From assembly GCF_020873875.1 (NCBI RefSeq), contig NZ_JAHWGU010000038.1:1-64000 (forward strand): a DNA stretch of 64,000 nt, read 5' to 3'. Source of the stretch: Actinoplanes sp. DH11 (lineage in GTDB: Bacteria; Actinomycetota; Actinomycetes; Mycobacteriales; Micromonosporaceae). The notes under the pieces are model-generated. The model saw nothing but the letters and a program-made list of their open reading frames with translations. It was not told the DNA's origin and made no database searches. A program made the position numbers and the translations under genes. Shown piece by piece: positions 17,216 to 25,808 of the stretch. Every line of letters starts with the position of its first letter. The first letter of the stretch is position 1.

Positions 17216-18181
17216 ATGGCGAAGCTTGATCTCCGTGTCCGGGTGCTCGGCCGTCTTCTGCGCCGGGCGTCGATCGTCGGGCAGAGCACCGAACAGATCC
17301 TGCGCAATCAGAAGGCCCGGGTCAGCCACAACCCGGTCACCGATCTACTGCTCGGCGCCGTGGCACCCGGTGTCGTGCTGACCGACGGCCACGCGGCCGG
17401 CGAGACCGGCCCGGTCCGCATCCGCGTCTACCGGCCGGCGGTCCCGGGCGGGCAGCCGCTGCCGCTGATCGTCAACTTCCACGGCGGCGGCTGGGTGGTC
17501 GGTTCACTGGAGACCGCGGATTGGCTGTGCAGCAACGTCGCCGCCGCGGTGCACGCCGTGGTCGTCTCGGTCGACTACCGCCTGGCGCCGGGACATCGGT
17601 GGCCGGCGGCGGCCGAGGACTGCTACGCCGCCCTGGTCGACGCGGCCGCGCGAGCCGCCGAGTGGGGCGCCGACCCGGCGCGCCTCGCGGTCATCGGCGA
17701 CAGCGCCGGCGGCAACCTGGCCGCGGTGACCACGCTGATGGCCCGGGACCGGTCGGGGCCGGCCATCGCCTTCCAGGGCCTGATCTACCCGGCGACCGAC
17801 CTGACCGGGTCCAGCCCGTCACTGACCGAGAACGCCGACGCGCCGATCCTGACGCACGCGGACACGATCGCCTACCGCGATCACTATCTGGGCGACGCGG
17901 ACGCCCGGGAGCCGTACGCGTCGCCGCTGTTCGCCCCCGACCACACCGGACTGCCCCGGGCCCTGGTGCAGGTCGCCGAGCACGACCCGATCCGCGACGA
18001 CGGCCTGCGCTACGCCGCCGCTCTCCAGGCGGCCGGGGTGGCGGTGCGCACCACCACGTACGTCGGCATGCCACACGGCTTCCTGGCCTTCCCACGGCTG
18101 TGCCGCAGCGCACCGCAGGCCCTGGCCGAGCTGGCCGCCGAGCTGCGGTCCGCCCTCGCCCCCGCGACCCTGCCCGGCTGA
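17216..18181 (+). CDS. Alpha/beta hydrolase of the hormone-sensitive lipase family
   Basis: A 321-residue esterase. The oxyanion motif NFHGGGW, the nucleophile GDSAGG, the acid region VAEHDPIRDDG and the catalytic His in GMPHGFL are all in order. Family IV esterases hydrolyse short-chain acyl esters. ATG 17216 begins the conserved body. No secretion signal is visible. Confidence 0.9.
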   Translation: MAKLDLRVRVLGRLLRRASIVGQSTEQILRNQKARVSHNPVTDLLLGAVAPGVVLTDGHAAGETGPVRIRVYRPAVPGGQPLPLIVNFHGGGWVVGSLETADWLCSNVAAAVHAVVVSVDYRLAPGHRWPAAAEDCYAALVDAAARAAEWGADPARLAVIGDSAGGNLAAVTTLMARDRSGPAIAFQGLIYPATDLTGSSPSLTENADAPILTHADTIAYRDHYLGDADAREPYASPLFAPDHTGLPRALVQVAEHDPIRDDGLRYAAALQAAGVAVRTTTYVGMPHGFLAFPRLCRSAPQALAELAAELRSALAPATLPG

Positions 18182-18244
18182 CGGGCGCGAGCACCACGCG
18201 GCGCCCGGTGGTTGGGCGGGGGAAAGCCGGGTACAGCACTCGTC

Positions 18245-19180
18245 GTGCAAACCGTCCTGGTCACCGGCGCCTCCAGCGGCGTCGGCCGAGCCACCGCGCT
18301 CGCCTTCGCCCGCAAGGGCGCCCGCCTCGTGCTCAGCTCCCGTTCCCGTGACGCCCTCGACGAGGTCGCCGCCGACTGCCGCGCCCTGGGCGCCCAGGTG
18401 CGCGTCGCGGTCGGCGACATCACGCAACCGGAGACCTTGGAGGCCGCCGCTGCGCAGGCCTTCGACGGCATCGACGTCTGGGTGCACACGGCCGCGGTGA
18501 TGGCGTACGGCCGGTTCGAGGACGTCCCCGCCGACGTCTTCGACCAGGTCGTCGTGACGGACCTGCTCGGTGCGGCGAACGTGGCCCGGGTCGCCCTGCG
18601 TCACTTCCGCGGCCGGGGGCGCGGCGTGCTGATCTACGGGGGTTCGCTGCTGGGGACGGTCGTCACGCCGTACACCAGCTCCTATGTGACAAGCAAGTGG
18701 GGTTTGCGGGCCCTGGTCCGCGGGCTGCGCATCGAAACCCGGGACGCGAAGAACATCCACGTCTGCCTGGTCTCGCCGGGTTCGGTGGACACCCCGATCT
18801 ATCGCACCGCCGCGAACTTCGCCGGCCGGTACGGGCAGCCGCCGCCCCCCATCGACTCGCCGGAGAAGGTGGCCCGGGCGATCGTCAGCTGCGCCCGCCG
18901 GCCGCGCGGCACGATGAGTGTCGGCCTCGCGAACCGTGTCATCCAGTTCGGATTCGTCGCCATGCCCCCGGTGTACGACGCCCTGGTCGGCCCGCTGATG
19001 GGCGTCGGCGGCCTGTCCCGGGAAGCCGTCGCACCGCACCGCGGCAACGTCTTCGAGTCGCACCCGGCGGCCGCCGCCACCCACGGCGGTTACCGGCACC
19101 CGTGGCGCACCGTCGCCGGAGCGGTCGCCGCCGGCACGGTCACCGGCGCCCTGCTGGCCCATCGCCGCCTGTCCCGCTGA
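18245..19180 (+). CDS. Short-chain dehydrogenase/reductase with C-terminal extension
   Basis: An SDR of about 311 residues with cofactor loop TGASSGVGRA, acidic/basic selector SSRSRDAL suggesting NADP, the catalytic block GSLLG, then YTSSYVTSKWGL with Tyr-x-x-x-Lys. The C-terminus extends past the core and includes a hydrophobic GAVAAGTVTGALLAH segment, so it may be membrane-attached. GTG 18245 is the best-fitting start; a TTG at 18212 would add eleven residues. It follows the esterase by 63 bp. Confidence 0.82.
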   Translation: MQTVLVTGASSGVGRATALAFARKGARLVLSSRSRDALDEVAADCRALGAQVRVAVGDITQPETLEAAAAQAFDGIDVWVHTAAVMAYGRFEDVPADVFDQVVVTDLLGAANVARVALRHFRGRGRGVLIYGGSLLGTVVTPYTSSYVTSKWGLRALVRGLRIETRDAKNIHVCLVSPGSVDTPIYRTAANFAGRYGQPPPPIDSPEKVARAIVSCARRPRGTMSVGLANRVIQFGFVAMPPVYDALVGPLMGVGGLSREAVAPHRGNVFESHPAAAATHGGYRHPWRTVAGAVAAGTVTGALLAHRRLSR

Positions 19181-19288
19181 CCCGCCGCCTGTCCCGCTGA
19201 CACACCGAGCCGCCGCCGCGGTGATGAGTTCTCGCGCCCGCACCCGTCATACCTGCGACGGGACACCACGAGGCGGAAGGATGACGTG

Positions 19289-20302
19289 ATGGGTACGGAC
19301 ATGCGGATGACGGATCGGGGCGGGCACGATCGGGGCGGGCCCGGGCCGGGTGAGGTCGACGAGCCGTCGTTCACGGGGCTGGCGGAGCGGCACCGGCGGG
19401 AGCTGCACGTGCACTGCTACCGGATGCTGGGCTCGTTCGAGGACGCCGAGGACACCGTGCAGGAGACGTTCCTGCGCGCCTGGCGGCGGCGGGAGAGTTT
19501 CGCGGGGCGGTCCACGTTCCGGGCCTGGCTGTACCGGATCGCCACCAACGCCTGCCTGGACCTGCTCGCCAAGTGCCGCCCGGAACCGGCGACCGGCGGC
19601 GAGGTGCGGTGGCTGCAGCCCTACCCGGACCGTCTGCTCGACGAGCTGGCCGCGGGCGGCGCGGACGAGCCGGAGACGGTGGCGGTGGCGCGGGAGACGA
19701 TCGAGCTGGCGTACGTCGTCGCCGTGCAGCACCTGGCGCCGCGCCCGCGGGCCGTGCTGATCCTGCGCGACGTGCTCGGCTGGCCGGCGAAGGACGTCGC
19801 GGACCTGCTCGGTGACTCCGTCAACTCGGTGAACAGCGCGCTGCAGCGGGCCCGCGCCGGGATGCGGGAACGCCTGCCCGCCGAGCGGCAGGACTGGACC
19901 GGTGGCCCGGACGACGCGGAGACGCGCGACCTGGTGCGCCGCTACACCGAGGCCAGCGTGGCCGCCGACATCGACCGGCTCGCCGCCATGGTGCGGCACG
20001 ACGTCCGCACGTCGATGCCGCCCACCCCGGGCCTGTACGCGGGCCGCGACACGGTGGTGAGGTACTGGGCCGACAGCGGTTTCGCGGGCATGACCGGGCT
20101 GCGCGCCGTGCCCGCCGCCGTGAACCGGCAGCCCGCCGTCGCCTACTACCACCGGACGGAACAGGCCGGGCCGTACCTGCCGCTGACCCTCGACGTCCTG
20201 CGGATCACCGGCGGCGCGATCACCGAGATCACCACGTTCCACAGCGACCGCTTCGCGCGGCTCGGCCTGCCGGAACACCTCCCCGCGAACGGCATCGGGT
20301 GA
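19289..20302 (+). CDS. ECF sigma factor of the SigG type with SnoaL-like domain
   Basis: A 337-residue sigma factor. Region 2 has HRRELHVHCYRMLGSFEDAE and TFRAWLYRIATNAC. Region 4 contains VLILRDVLGWPAKDVADLL and NSVNSALQRAR. A C-terminal domain of about 130 residues (from AETRDLVRRY to the end) has a SnoaL/NTF2-like pattern, as in mycobacterial SigG-type factors. Such factors usually lack a classical anti-sigma partner, and none is adjacent here. The start is ATG 19289, or GTG one codon earlier, after GGAAGG. Confidence 0.88.
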   Translation: MGTDMRMTDRGGHDRGGPGPGEVDEPSFTGLAERHRRELHVHCYRMLGSFEDAEDTVQETFLRAWRRRESFAGRSTFRAWLYRIATNACLDLLAKCRPEPATGGEVRWLQPYPDRLLDELAAGGADEPETVAVARETIELAYVVAVQHLAPRPRAVLILRDVLGWPAKDVADLLGDSVNSVNSALQRARAGMRERLPAERQDWTGGPDDAETRDLVRRYTEASVAADIDRLAAMVRHDVRTSMPPTPGLYAGRDTVVRYWADSGFAGMTGLRAVPAAVNRQPAVAYYHRTEQAGPYLPLTLDVLRITGGAITEITTFHSDRFARLGLPEHLPANGIG

Positions 20303-20398
20303 TCCACTCGCCCGTTACCCGGACGGTCGGCCTGCCGCCTCCTCCCAGAGCCGCAACGTCCGCACGGCCACCAGCCGCTCGCCGGCAACGTCCGCCTG

Positions 20399-20482
20399 CT
20401 CGGCAGCCGGAACCCGCGTTCCCCGACCACCCGGGCCAACCTCGCCGCCTGCTATTTGCGGCTCGAGCGCTACGCCGCCGGC
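20399..20482 (+). pseudogene. Short remnant resembling a TPR repeat
   Basis: One frame reads LGSRNPRSPTTRANLAACYL followed by RLERYAAG. This matches the helix pair found in actinobacterial TPR arrays (HPDT-TTRANLA-Y). No start codon and no longer frame exist around it, so it is probably a decayed fragment. The rest of 20303-20634 shows nothing I can support. Confidence 0.35.
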
Positions 20483-20634
20483 CACCACACCGGAGACGGC
20501 GACAGCACCGTTCGTGGCGTTCGCCGCGCCCGAGCTGGTGACACCGATGTCGCCGGACAGGCCGCCGGGGTTTCCGTCGCCGGGCACGCCGCCGGGGCCG
20601 GGAGGGACGCTGCCGCCGGGGACGCCGGCGTCGG

Positions 20635-21009
20635 TCACGGTTCGGGGCGGCGCACGACGCCGCTCACGGCGCTCGACCCCGGCCCGTCCGCGACCGCGTC
20701 CCCGGATCTCGCGACCTGCACCGGTCCGCCACCGGTCACCTCGGCGCCGCTGACGGCGCGCCCGCCACCTGTCGCCCGGGCCGCTCCCGAGTCCTCGACC
20801 CGGTGCGGCGCCGGCCCGGGCTCCCGGCCCCCGGGCGGCAGCAGATAGGGCGCGACGAGCGCGGACAACGCCAGCACGGCGCCGGCGCAGCTCGCCAGCT
20901 TGTCGGCGTCGTCCAAGCCGGCCCGCACCAGATAGGCGATCAGGCCGGCGGCCACGAGTCCGAAAACGATCCGCCCGGCCCAGATCCACCGGGGACTTCG
21001 TCGAGGCAT
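20635..21009 (-). CDS. Small membrane protein, unknown
   Basis: A 124-residue product with two hydrophobic segments in the first 65 residues (RIVFGLVAAGLIAYLV and AGAVLALSALVAPYLL) and a hydrophilic, Gly/Ala-rich tail. Start ATG 21009 gives a basic N-terminus MPRRSPRWIW before the first span. Small two-span proteins of this form often sit beside TPR or NACHT proteins in actinomycetes, which fits the TPR remnant nearby; that link is inference. Confidence 0.5.
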   Translation of the reverse strand: MPRRSPRWIWAGRIVFGLVAAGLIAYLVRAGLDDADKLASCAGAVLALSALVAPYLLPPGGREPGPAPHRVEDSGAARATGGGRAVSGAEVTGGGPVQVARSGDAVADGPGSSAVSGVVRRPEP

Positions 21010-21119
21010 CGCACACCGTCCCACCACCACCGAGAACAGAGCGCCAAGTGTACGGCCGGACGACTGTCCACCGTGGCCCGCAACCGCCGGTCCCGGGACA
21101 ACGGCGCCGCGCGGGCAGG

Positions 21120-21959
21120 TCAGTGCCCGGGCCAGACCTCCCGCACGAGATCGGCTGACGCCTCGCCCTGCCGCAGCCCGGCGCGCACCGCCGCGGCCCG
21201 GCGGGCCGGGTCCATGACGTTGGGGCCGAAGGCCTCGATCGACGCCTCGTCCGGTGCCAGCAGCAGCGTCTTGCCGGCGCCGGTCGCGGCCATCTCGGCG
21301 AGGATGCGGTCGCGGCTGAGGGCCGCCAGCGGGGCCAGCACGACCAGCTGGTCGGCGCCGGTGGCGAGGTCGGCGCCGGCACCGAAGCGCACGCCGCCGT
21401 CCATGTAGCGGCGGTCGCCGATGGTGACCGGCGGCATCAGACCGGGTACGGCACAACTGGCCGCGACCGCCCGCAGCAGGGACGCGCCGGAGGTCCGGTC
21501 GAGGACGACGTCCCGGCCGTCGGCGGTGTCCACGACCACGATCCGCAGGTCCCGCTCCGGCCAGTCGCGGACCGGCAGCAGGGGCTCCATCCGGGCCACA
21601 TAGGTCTGTTCGTCCACGGTGGCCGCGGTCAGCGCCATCGCGCCGATCTGGGTCCTGGCCTGCTGCGGCGGCACCGACGGGTCGGCCAGCACCGCCATCG
21701 CGGCGAGCGCCCGCCCGGTGTTGCCACGGCCGGACGAACCGGACCGGGCCGGCGCCGCAACCGTTTCCTGGACGGCCACCGCGGCCTCCAGGTCGGTGCC
21801 CGCCGTGAGCAGGGTGCCGACGACCGAGCCGGCGGAGGTGCCGATGACGGTGTCCGCGTCGCCGAGCGGGACGCCGGCCCGCTGAAGGCCGCAGAGCATG
21901 CCGAGGTGCCACGCGATGCCGGTCACGCCACCGCCGCCGAGAACAAGAGCTTTTGTCAC
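21120..21959 (-). CDS. Patatin-like phospholipase
   Basis: A 279-residue patatin-fold protein. The oxyanion loop LGGGGVTG is at the N-terminus, the nucleophile Ser lies in GTSAGS (about residue 43) and the partner Asp in YMDGGV. All catalytic elements are present, so an active acyl hydrolase is expected. There is no signal peptide. Confidence 0.92.
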   Translation of the reverse strand: MTKALVLGGGGVTGIAWHLGMLCGLQRAGVPLGDADTVIGTSAGSVVGTLLTAGTDLEAAVAVQETVAAPARSGSSGRGNTGRALAAMAVLADPSVPPQQARTQIGAMALTAATVDEQTYVARMEPLLPVRDWPERDLRIVVVDTADGRDVVLDRTSGASLLRAVAASCAVPGLMPPVTIGDRRYMDGGVRFGAGADLATGADQLVVLAPLAALSRDRILAEMAATGAGKTLLLAPDEASIEAFGPNVMDPARRAAAVRAGLRQGEASADLVREVWPGH

Positions 21960-21977
21960 GTACTCGACGGTAAGGCC

Positions 21978-22403
21978 TCAGGCCGCGGTTCGCTGTCCCC
22001 GCACCGCCGGGTCGCAGGCACGCCGCGCCGGCAGACCCAGGATCAGGGCGGCCCCGACTGTCGTGTGCATGCCGAGCAGGGCCAGCCGGCTCGTCGTGTC
22101 CACCCCGGCGGAGAGCGGTCCGGCCAGCGAGACCGCCAGCACGAGCAGCGCCACGATCCGGAACGTCCGGGCCGGGTGGCGGGTGGTCCGTTCCAGCAGC
22201 GCCAGCAGGCACCACGCGGCCAGGCCGGCCAGCAGCGCGGTCACCACGACGGCGACCGGGCCGACGTCCCGGGCCGTGCCGCCCTGGCCGACGGCGAGGT
22301 CGTGGCCGGCGACGGGGCTGTTGACGGCCCACACCAGCAGGGCGCCGGCGGCTCCGGCGGCGATGGTGACTGCTCTGCCCGTACTCCTCGAGATGTTCGT
22401 CAT
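21978..22403 (-). CDS. DUF6069-type membrane protein
   Basis: A 141-residue protein with four hydrophobic segments and the loop WAVNSPVAGHDLAV. The closing ALLGMHTTVGAALILGLP is characteristic of proteins annotated DUF6069. It is divergent from the two-component system at 22512 with 108 bp between the starts, so it is a plausible target of that system. Function is unknown. Confidence 0.75.
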   Translation of the reverse strand: MTNISRSTGRAVTIAAGAAGALLVWAVNSPVAGHDLAVGQGGTARDVGPVAVVVTALLAGLAAWCLLALLERTTRHPARTFRIVALLVLAVSLAGPLSAGVDTTSRLALLGMHTTVGAALILGLPARRACDPAVRGQRTAA

Positions 22404-22499
22404 GGGGGCAGCCTCGCGGCGGGGTCCGCTTGCGCACATCGGGCCGCGGAGGGCACGGCCTACAACTTTGGATGGTGTCGGACGCGCGGCCGGGCTGGT

Positions 22500-22505
22500 T
22501 AGCCT
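22500..22505 (+). promoter_or_regulatory. Leaderless-type -10 box of the histidine kinase gene
   Basis: TAGCCT ends six bases before the ATG at 22512 and no ribosome binding site intervenes. This places transcription start at or next to the start codon. Confidence 0.45.
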
Positions 22506-22511
22506 CCACCC

Positions 22512-23687
22512 ATGAGAAGCCGGGTCGCCACGCTGCTGATCGCGTCGGGCGTGCTGACCGCGGTGAGCATCCTGTCCTACTGGAGTGATCGCGAGCCCGG
22601 TCCGCTGCTCGCCCTGGACCTCACCGTCGGGGTGCTGAGCTGGCTGATCGTGCCGCTGCTGATCTGGCGGCCGGTCGCCGCCACCGCGGTGCTGACCGTC
22701 CTGGCGGCGGTGTCGCCGGCGGCCACCGCGGCCGCCACGATGGGCGCGTTGCAGGTGGCGTGGCGCCGCCCGTTCCGGGTCGCGGTCGCCCTCGCGGTGG
22801 CCGGGGTCGGTGCGCACGCGGTGCAGGGCCTGGCGCGCAGCAACGGCGGCATGTCGTTCGGCTGGTGGCTGATTCTGATCACGGTGGGGTACGGCGGGCT
22901 GCTCGGCTGGGGCGCGTGGGCGCAGGCCCGGGCGGCGCTGATCCGCACCCTGGAGGACCGGGCCCGTCGCGCCGAGGCCGAACAGGGCCGCCGAGTCGCC
23001 GAGGCCCGCATGCTGGAACGCCGCAAGATCGCTCACGAGATGCACGACGTGCTGGCGCACCGGCTGTCGTTGCTGGCAACGTTCGCCGGCGCGATGGAAT
23101 ATCGGCCGGACTCCTCCCCCGAGCGGATGTCCCGGGCGGCGGGCGTGGTCCGGGAAGGGGTGCACCAGGCGCTCGAGGAACTGCGGGAGGTGATCTCCCT
23201 GCTGCGCGAAGATCCGGACGACGACCCGGACGGCGTTGCGGGCGACGGCTCGGGCGGGCGCCCGGGTGACGGCTCGGGCGGCGCCGGCAACCGGCCGCAA
23301 CCGGTGCTCGCGGACGTGCCACGGCTGGTCGAGGAGTCCCGCGGCGCCGGTGCCGAGGTGCTGCTGCACACGTCGGTGCGGGAACCGGACGAGGCGCCGC
23401 CGGTGGTGGCCCGGACCGCGTACCGCATCATCCAGGAAGGACTCACCAACGCCCGCAAGCATGCCGCCGGTCAGCCGGTGCGGGTCGAGGTGAGCGGTGG
23501 GCCGGGCGCCGGCCTGCTGATCGACGTCCGAAACTCCCTGACCAGCGACAGCGGCACCGGTGGACCTCCTCGTGGCGCCGGCCTGGTCGGGCTCACCGAA
23601 CGGGTGCACCTGGCCGGCGGCCGGCTCGACCATCAGGCGGCCGGCGGCGAGTTCCGGTTATGGGCGTCGATACCATGGCCGGCGTGA
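22512..23687 (+). CDS. Sensor histidine kinase, NarL/DesK class
   Basis: A 391-residue kinase with four membrane spans in the first 140 residues and a short coiled region. The HisKA_3 box ERRKIAHEMHDVLAHRLS carries the phospho-accepting His. An HATPase domain has YRIIQEGLTNARKHA (N box) and GAGLVGLTERV (G box). The linker between contains a Gly/Asp-rich stretch with repeated GDGSGG. It is co-transcribed with the response regulator, whose start overlaps or lies within its last codons. Confidence 0.92.
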   Translation: MRSRVATLLIASGVLTAVSILSYWSDREPGPLLALDLTVGVLSWLIVPLLIWRPVAATAVLTVLAAVSPAATAAATMGALQVAWRRPFRVAVALAVAGVGAHAVQGLARSNGGMSFGWWLILITVGYGGLLGWGAWAQARAALIRTLEDRARRAEAEQGRRVAEARMLERRKIAHEMHDVLAHRLSLLATFAGAMEYRPDSSPERMSRAAGVVREGVHQALEELREVISLLREDPDDDPDGVAGDGSGGRPGDGSGGAGNRPQPVLADVPRLVEESRGAGAEVLLHTSVREPDEAPPVVARTAYRIIQEGLTNARKHAAGQPVRVEVSGGPGAGLLIDVRNSLTSDSGTGGPPRGAGLVGLTERVHLAGGRLDHQAAGGEFRLWASIPWPA

Positions 23688-24337
23688 CCCGGCCGGTGCG
23701 TGTCCTCGTCGTCGACGACGACGCGCTGGTCCGGGCCGGGCTGACCATGATGCTCGACGGCGCGCCCGGCATCGCCGTGGTCGGTGAGGCCGCGGACGGC
23801 GACCAGGTACCGGCGGCCACCGACGCGCACTCGCCCGACGTGGTGCTGATGGACCTGCGCATGCCCCGGGTCGACGGCATCACCGCGACCCGCCGGTTGC
23901 GGGCGCGGCCCCGGCCACCCGAGGTGATCGTCCTGACCACGTTCGACACCGACGAGAACATCCTGTACGCGCTCCGCGCCGGCGCCAGCGGCTTCCTGCT
24001 CAAGGACACCCCGCCGGCCCGGATCGCGGAAGCCGTCCGGCAGGTCGCGGCCGGCGAGCCGATCCTGTCGCCGCGGATCACCCGGCGCCTGATGGACCGC
24101 ACCGCCGTGCAGGCGGGGGCGTACGCCCGGGCCCGGGCCACCCTGGCGGCGCTGAGCCCTCGCGAGCGCGACGTCGTGATGGCGATCGCCCGGGGCAACG
24201 GCAACGCGGAGATCGCGGCCGCGCTCGACATGACCCTGGCGACGGTGAAGACGCACGTGTCGCACATCCTGACGAAGCTGGACCTCGACAACCGTACGCA
24301 GATCGCCCTGCTCGCCCACGACGCCGGCCTCGCCTGA
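23675..24337 (+). CDS. Response regulator, NarL/LuxR class
   Basis: A 220-residue regulator. The receiver has the acidic pair VVDDDALV, phospho-acceptor Asp in VLMDLRMP and Lys in FLLKDTPP. The C-terminal LuxR helix-turn-helix runs SPRERDVVMAIARG through TLATVKTHVSHILTKL. The start may be ATG 23675 or GTG 23684, which overlaps the kinase stop as GTGA. It pairs with the kinase upstream. Confidence 0.93.
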   Translation: MAGVTRPVRVLVVDDDALVRAGLTMMLDGAPGIAVVGEAADGDQVPAATDAHSPDVVLMDLRMPRVDGITATRRLRARPRPPEVIVLTTFDTDENILYALRAGASGFLLKDTPPARIAEAVRQVAAGEPILSPRITRRLMDRTAVQAGAYARARATLAALSPRERDVVMAIARGNGNAEIAAALDMTLATVKTHVSHILTKLDLDNRTQIALLAHDAGLA

Positions 24338-24410
24338 TCCGGAGCCGCAAGCGCCGTCCTGCCTTGTCATGATTCGCCGGAGCCGGCCTCGCCCGATCGG
24401 CGCCGGTGGG

Positions 24411-24980
24411 TCAGTCCGTCGCCAGGCGGGCGTGCGCGTGCATGTCGTGCCAGCCATCGGCGTGCCGGGCCTCGGCGCGCCGGACGCCCTCCGCCGCGAA
24501 CCCGGCCCGATCGGCGACCCGGCACGACGCCGGGTTGGCCGTCGAATGGTTCAGCTCGATCCGATGCAGGAGCAGCGTGCCGAACGCCCACCCGGTGAGC
24601 GCGGCGAGCGCACGCGGGGCCAGCTTGCGGCCACGGGCGGCGGGCAGGATCCAGTACGACACCTCGCCCACCGCCTCGCCCAGGTCGAGCCGGCGCAGGC
24701 TGATCTGCCCGGCCACCAGCCCGTCGTCGACGACCGCCCACCCGGCGCCGGTCTCGTCCCGCCAGCGGTGCGGCCAGCGCGCGATCCACTCGTCGGCCTC
24801 CGCGCCGGTCATGCTGCGGCAGTGCCAGCGCTGGATGTCCGGGTCGGCGTATCCCGCCACCACCACCTCCCGGTCGGAAGGCTGCCAGGGCCGCAGCAGC
24901 AGGCCGTCGCCGCCGATCGACGGCTGGGTGAGCGCGGACAGGGTCCCGGCCGGCAGCGCCGGTGTGACGAGCGAGGGCAT
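24411..24980 (-). CDS. GNAT-family acetyltransferase, RimJ type
   Basis: A 189-residue acetyltransferase. The N-terminal LLLRPWQPSDREVV, the core VGEVSYWILPAARGRKLAP with the acetyl-CoA loop (RGRKLA), and LNHSTANPASCRVADRAGFAAEG match the RimJ/RimL subgroup that acetylates protein or small-molecule amines. The start is ATG 24980. It is convergent with the response regulator. Confidence 0.88.
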   Translation of the reverse strand: MPSLVTPALPAGTLSALTQPSIGGDGLLLRPWQPSDREVVVAGYADPDIQRWHCRSMTGAEADEWIARWPHRWRDETGAGWAVVDDGLVAGQISLRRLDLGEAVGEVSYWILPAARGRKLAPRALAALTGWAFGTLLLHRIELNHSTANPASCRVADRAGFAAEGVRRAEARHADGWHDMHAHARLATD

Positions 24981-25058
24981 GAGCCGGACCCTATCCAGGC
25001 GGCTGCCGGTCCCGGACCGGGCGGTCGCGGGTGCACCGGATGACCACCGTCACATCTC

Positions 25059-25090
25059 TTGCCTCTGACATCAATGTCAGGTTCTAGCGT
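25059..25090 (+). promoter_or_regulatory. MerR-type promoter with spacer palindrome before the SDR gene
   Basis: TTGCCT at 25059-25064 and TAGCGT at 25085-25090 are separated by 20 bases, longer than normal. The palindrome TGACAT-CA-ATGTCA fills the spacer at 25066-25079. This geometry is characteristic of promoters activated by MerR-family regulators. The -10 box ends seven bases before the ATG, so the transcript should be leaderless. No MerR gene lies in the window. Confidence 0.6.
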
Positions 25091-25097
25091 TTGCCAC

Positions 25098-25787
25098 ATG
25101 CAGATCAACGGAGCAATCGCCCTGGTCACCGGTGCCAACCGCGGCCTCGGCCGGCACTTCACCACCCAGTTGCTCGAGCGGGGCGCCGCCAAGGTGTACG
25201 CCACCGCCCGCCGCCCCGAACTCGTCGACCTGCCCGGCGTCGAAACGCTGCGGCTCGACATCACCGACCCGGAATCGGTGGCCGCCGCCGCCCGGGTGGC
25301 CGGCGACGTCACCCTGCTCGTCAACAACGCCGGCATCTCCACCGGGGCCGGGCTGGTCACCGGCGACCTCGACCTGATCCGCCGCGAGATGGACACCCAC
25401 TTCTGGGGCACCCTCGGCATGATCCGGGCGTTCGCACCCGGTCTCGGCGGCGGCGCGATCCTCAACGTACTCTCCGCGCTGTCCTGGTTCGCCCACCCCG
25501 GGACCGGCGCCTACGCCGCCGCGAAGGCCGCCGCCTGGAACCTCACCAATGCGGTACGCCTCGAACTCGCCGACCAGAAGACGCAGGTCACCGGCCTGCT
25601 CCTGGGCGCCGCGGCCACCGACATGACCGCGGGCTACGACGGACCCACCGCCGACCCGGCAGTGATCGTCAAGGCCGCCCTGGACGGCCTGGAAGCAGGC
25701 CTGTGGGAGGTGATCGCCGACGACTGGACCGCCCACGTGAAGGCGTCCCTCGCCGGCGACCCCCGCTCCTTCTACACCCCGGCCTGA
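25098..25787 (+). CDS. Short-chain dehydrogenase/reductase
   Basis: A 229-residue SDR with TGANRGLGR cofactor loop, NNAGI, a catalytic Ser in LNVLSALSW and the Tyr-x-x-x-Lys in GAYAAAKAAAW. The ARRPELVDL segment suggests NADP preference. The gene starts right after the MerR-type promoter and has no RBS, which fits leaderless translation. It is convergent with the large glycoside hydrolase gene 22 bp away. Confidence 0.9.
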   Translation: MQINGAIALVTGANRGLGRHFTTQLLERGAAKVYATARRPELVDLPGVETLRLDITDPESVAAAARVAGDVTLLVNNAGISTGAGLVTGDLDLIRREMDTHFWGTLGMIRAFAPGLGGGAILNVLSALSWFAHPGTGAYAAAKAAAWNLTNAVRLELADQKTQVTGLLLGAAATDMTAGYDGPTADPAVIVKAALDGLEAGLWEVIADDWTAHVKASLAGDPRSFYTPA

Positions 25788-25808
25788 TCCTTCTCGGTCA
25801 TTCCCCGG

